The translations under genes were made by a program, and so were the position numbers. From Rhynochetos jubatus (taxonomy: Eukaryota > Chordata > Aves > Eurypygiformes > Rhynochetidae), in the NCBI GenBank assembly GCA_027574665.1, contig CM050668.1:7092001-7156000 (forward strand): a DNA stretch of 64,000 nucleotides. Direction: 5' to 3'. Within the stretch, counting starts at the first letter, position 1; every line of letters starts with the position of its first letter. The notes under the pieces were generated by a model. The model saw only the letters and a program-made list of their open reading frames with translations, had not been told where the DNA came from and ran no database searches. Shown here one piece after another: positions 61,601 through 64,000 of the stretch.

Positions 61601-64000
61601 CAAAAAGCAGAAGTGCCAGAATACTTCCAAGGAAGTGATTCAACTGGCATTTTTCTGGCTTGACTAGAAACATCGGTGTCTGGAAATTTCATGTTCTCAC
61701 CCAGATAAATGTCCAGCTCATACTTCTAGCGGCTCAGCTCTTAAGGTTTTAGTAGGTCTAAACCTATGCTGAGAGGGGATAGAGGACATAGCAGGGACTT
61801 TCCTCTTACGTGTGAGTCCTACCACCAGTGCCACTTTTGACAGCCACAGTGGGAAACGTTTACTGAGGAAAACCCGTTGGCATTCACACTAAAGCCTGAC
61901 AAGACTTTGTGGATGCATTAGGCTGTAATATCTTGTCTTAGTTTGCATAAAAGCTTAAGGAAGCGCATTAAGAAGCTTTTACTGAAGTGTCTTTAAAAAA
62001 ATCCACCAAAATAACCAAGAAGCACGAGATTGTAAAGACCTAGTAAAGAAATGGTACCACAACCCAGAAGTTATCTGGAGCTAGGGAATTTGGAATGATT
62101 TATCACCAAGTAATATCTAACTAGCAGTTATGAACTGTCAGTGTCTGCTGTCAGAGGACAAAATCCTGTGGGTTTTCATGGATCCAACAGGCAGGGTCTG
62201 GCACACAAATGACAGTAGAGATACTGTAGTTTATCCTAGGAGAGCAGATTATTTCTAGGACAGTGGGTCTCAGGGCACTTTCTACTGAACCTGAGAAGAA
62301 GAGGAAACAATTAGAAGGAAGCAGAGAGCACTGGGAAAGAACGATCTTGTCCAAATACTGGCTGGAATTTCCTAAAGAGTTTGGGGGAAACACTGAGAAT
62401 TTCCAACACTGCCATTCAGCCTCTGAAGTTTCCCCCGTCTAAAGTCTGGAACTAATACAGCAAGTCATGTTTGCTTTTAGGGAACAGATTTGCTTTGGGA
62501 AAAACACTATGAGAAACAGGAAGAAGCACTGTTTGTTTTGTTTAGTAAATTCTGAAGGGAAGAAATAGCCTGTGTTTTTCTACCTAAGTCAAGGCTTCTC
62601 AAGATGCTTCTCTCTCCGCTAATCTTAATCACCCCTGATTTCTTTCTAGCTCTTTGAGACATGTTTTTCATAAGCATATGAGTAAGCTGAAGTCCTTTCC
62701 TGCCCCCTACATGAATTATTATTGTTTAGATTTTGGCAGAACGTAGAGATCCCTGTGAAGATTGTGGCTGTATTGTCCTAAGTGGATACCATTCCTGCCT
62801 GATTGCTATGGGATATTTACAAGTCAAATATATAAGCAGTTGAAAAAGATTTGACAAATTCATGGATGAAGAGCCCAGTAAGAGTGCTTCTGCTTCCAGC
62901 AATCCTGGAACTGTCGTCTGCTGGGAATGTGAAAGACATGTTAGCGGAGGAAGCGCTGTGCCATGCAGACCCTGTCTGTAAGCACAGCAATAGACTTGCT
63001 GGGGAAAACAGATACTTGAGCCAGTGAGGAAGGTGAGGATGAGATAAAGCTGGTTGAGTTCGCCTGCAGGTGGAGGAGGGAGTGTTCATACAGTCCCTGC
63101 CCATGGCGGATGCTGGCCAAGGACAAGCAACCACCCCATCTCCAGCCAAGACAGCCTTGGCAGAGAGGTCATGGCCTGAGCACAGCCTCACTCCCTACAG
63201 ACTTAGACTGGGTTTTAAGGCTGACATTTCAAGTCGTGAGACCCCTCCCAGAGCTAAACTGGCCGCAGCTGTGACAATTTCCAGCTGTTTGTCACTGTCC
63301 CTCTGGCAAATGTTGCTACTCCTGCTTCTCTGCCAGCCCAAGGGGCCATTGGAGGAGTTACTGACTGTGAGAAGGGATGAGAACTAGCTCTCAGAGGTAT
63401 TTTAATTGTAAGTTAATAAACAATTCCAGGTAAGATCCTTGCTCCGCTGGATCCACTGGGTGTTTTGTGTTCATTTCTGCTTTTGTACTTTTTCTGACAA
63501 AGCCTTTTCTGTCAGTCCACGCAGTTTCTGGGTGCGTAGTGGAGTGAACCAGACTCTGGGATCTCAGGGAACTCAGTGTTGGCCCTGCTCCCAGATACCC
63601 TGTGCACCTCTACCAGGAAGAAAACCCCTAGGAGCTGGATGTCTTGGAGAACAGACACCTGGCCTCATCCTATTTCCAGGGCTGGAAGTAACCATTTACC
63701 TATCCAAGGGGAATGTTGGGGAGAATAACAAGTGCTTAGAAAATGGTGTGGTGATGCAAAGGGCTCTTTTGCTGATTGGATTATTGACTGAGCCTTCCTT
63801 TGTGCTCAGACATACAAACACGATTGGAAAATGTTCCAGAGACCAGCTTAATTCGCCATCCAACTCAGCTAAGATTTTGATAATTAAGCAAATACATACA
63901 CAGGTCATGTAGGTTTGATTTGGATGTGAGTATATATAACCAGTACATTAGAAGTCCTTTCTAGAACATAAGACAGCATTTAGTTTTAAAAGTCTTTTGG

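Larger units (their letters stand above)
55745..64000. other. Intergenic region, distal part
   Basis: No coding exon of a known family is seen on either strand up to the right edge. The stretch holds a compound microsatellite near 58.1 kb and one MIR-like fragment. The gene upstream of WSB1, if close, lies outside the window. Confidence 0.5.

Noticed and set aside
1-64000. Retrovirus-like elements, CRISPR arrays, tRNA or rRNA genes
   Set aside because: I saw no LTR pair, no gag, pol or env-like frame, no spaced direct-repeat array, and no tRNA or rRNA sequence. A profile search could still find very old fragments.

Overview
The window looks like avian nuclear DNA, probably from a GC-rich chromosome. 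CR1 LINE copies with the typical bird 3' end, worn MIR-type SINEs, compact introns and three sharp CpG islands all point that way. I cannot name the species.

Two protein-coding genes are supported, both on the minus strand. WSB1 (coding span 35519-43706) is complete: nine coding exons join without a break into 421 codons, giving a WD40 propeller plus a C-terminal SOCS box. Its CpG-island promoter lies around 42.8-44.0 kb and its probable poly(A) site is near 34555. KSR1 enters at the left edge: the first 13 codons (1-39) read MDRAAALRAAGML, matching the N-terminus I recall for vertebrate KSR1 (MDRAALRAAAMG in human). Its CpG-island promoter, which carries a GC-rich minisatellite, fills about 40-620. 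The tandem same-strand order WSB1 then KSR1 is the order I recall on human 17q11.2, so each gene supports the other's identification.

Layout: 1-620 KSR1 exon 1 and promoter; 620-34550 intergenic, with an orphan CpG island at about 16.92-17.60 kb, MIR relics, simple repeats and a few exon-like open frames of unknown meaning; 34555-43790 WSB1; 42.8-44.1 kb WSB1 CpG island and upstream region with paired ACGTG cores; 44989-46165 a 5'-truncated plus-strand CR1; 46.2-64.0 kb intergenic, with a short minus-strand CR1 at 55.34-55.72 kb, MIR relics, a long purine tract and a CTAT/CATC microsatellite. I see no rRNA, tRNA, CRISPR array or recognisable retrovirus-like element.

The most useful points for a second look are: the GC-AG intron 8 of WSB1 with a C16 tract just inside it; an open, exon-like block in WSB1 intron 5; an apparent terminal exon (open frame plus two AATAAA signals) just upstream of KSR1; a five-codon upstream ORF overlapping the KSR1 start codon; the minisatellite in the KSR1 promoter; and the orphan CpG island. 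No clearly new biological system is visible. The window is mostly ordinary vertebrate gene neighbourhood.
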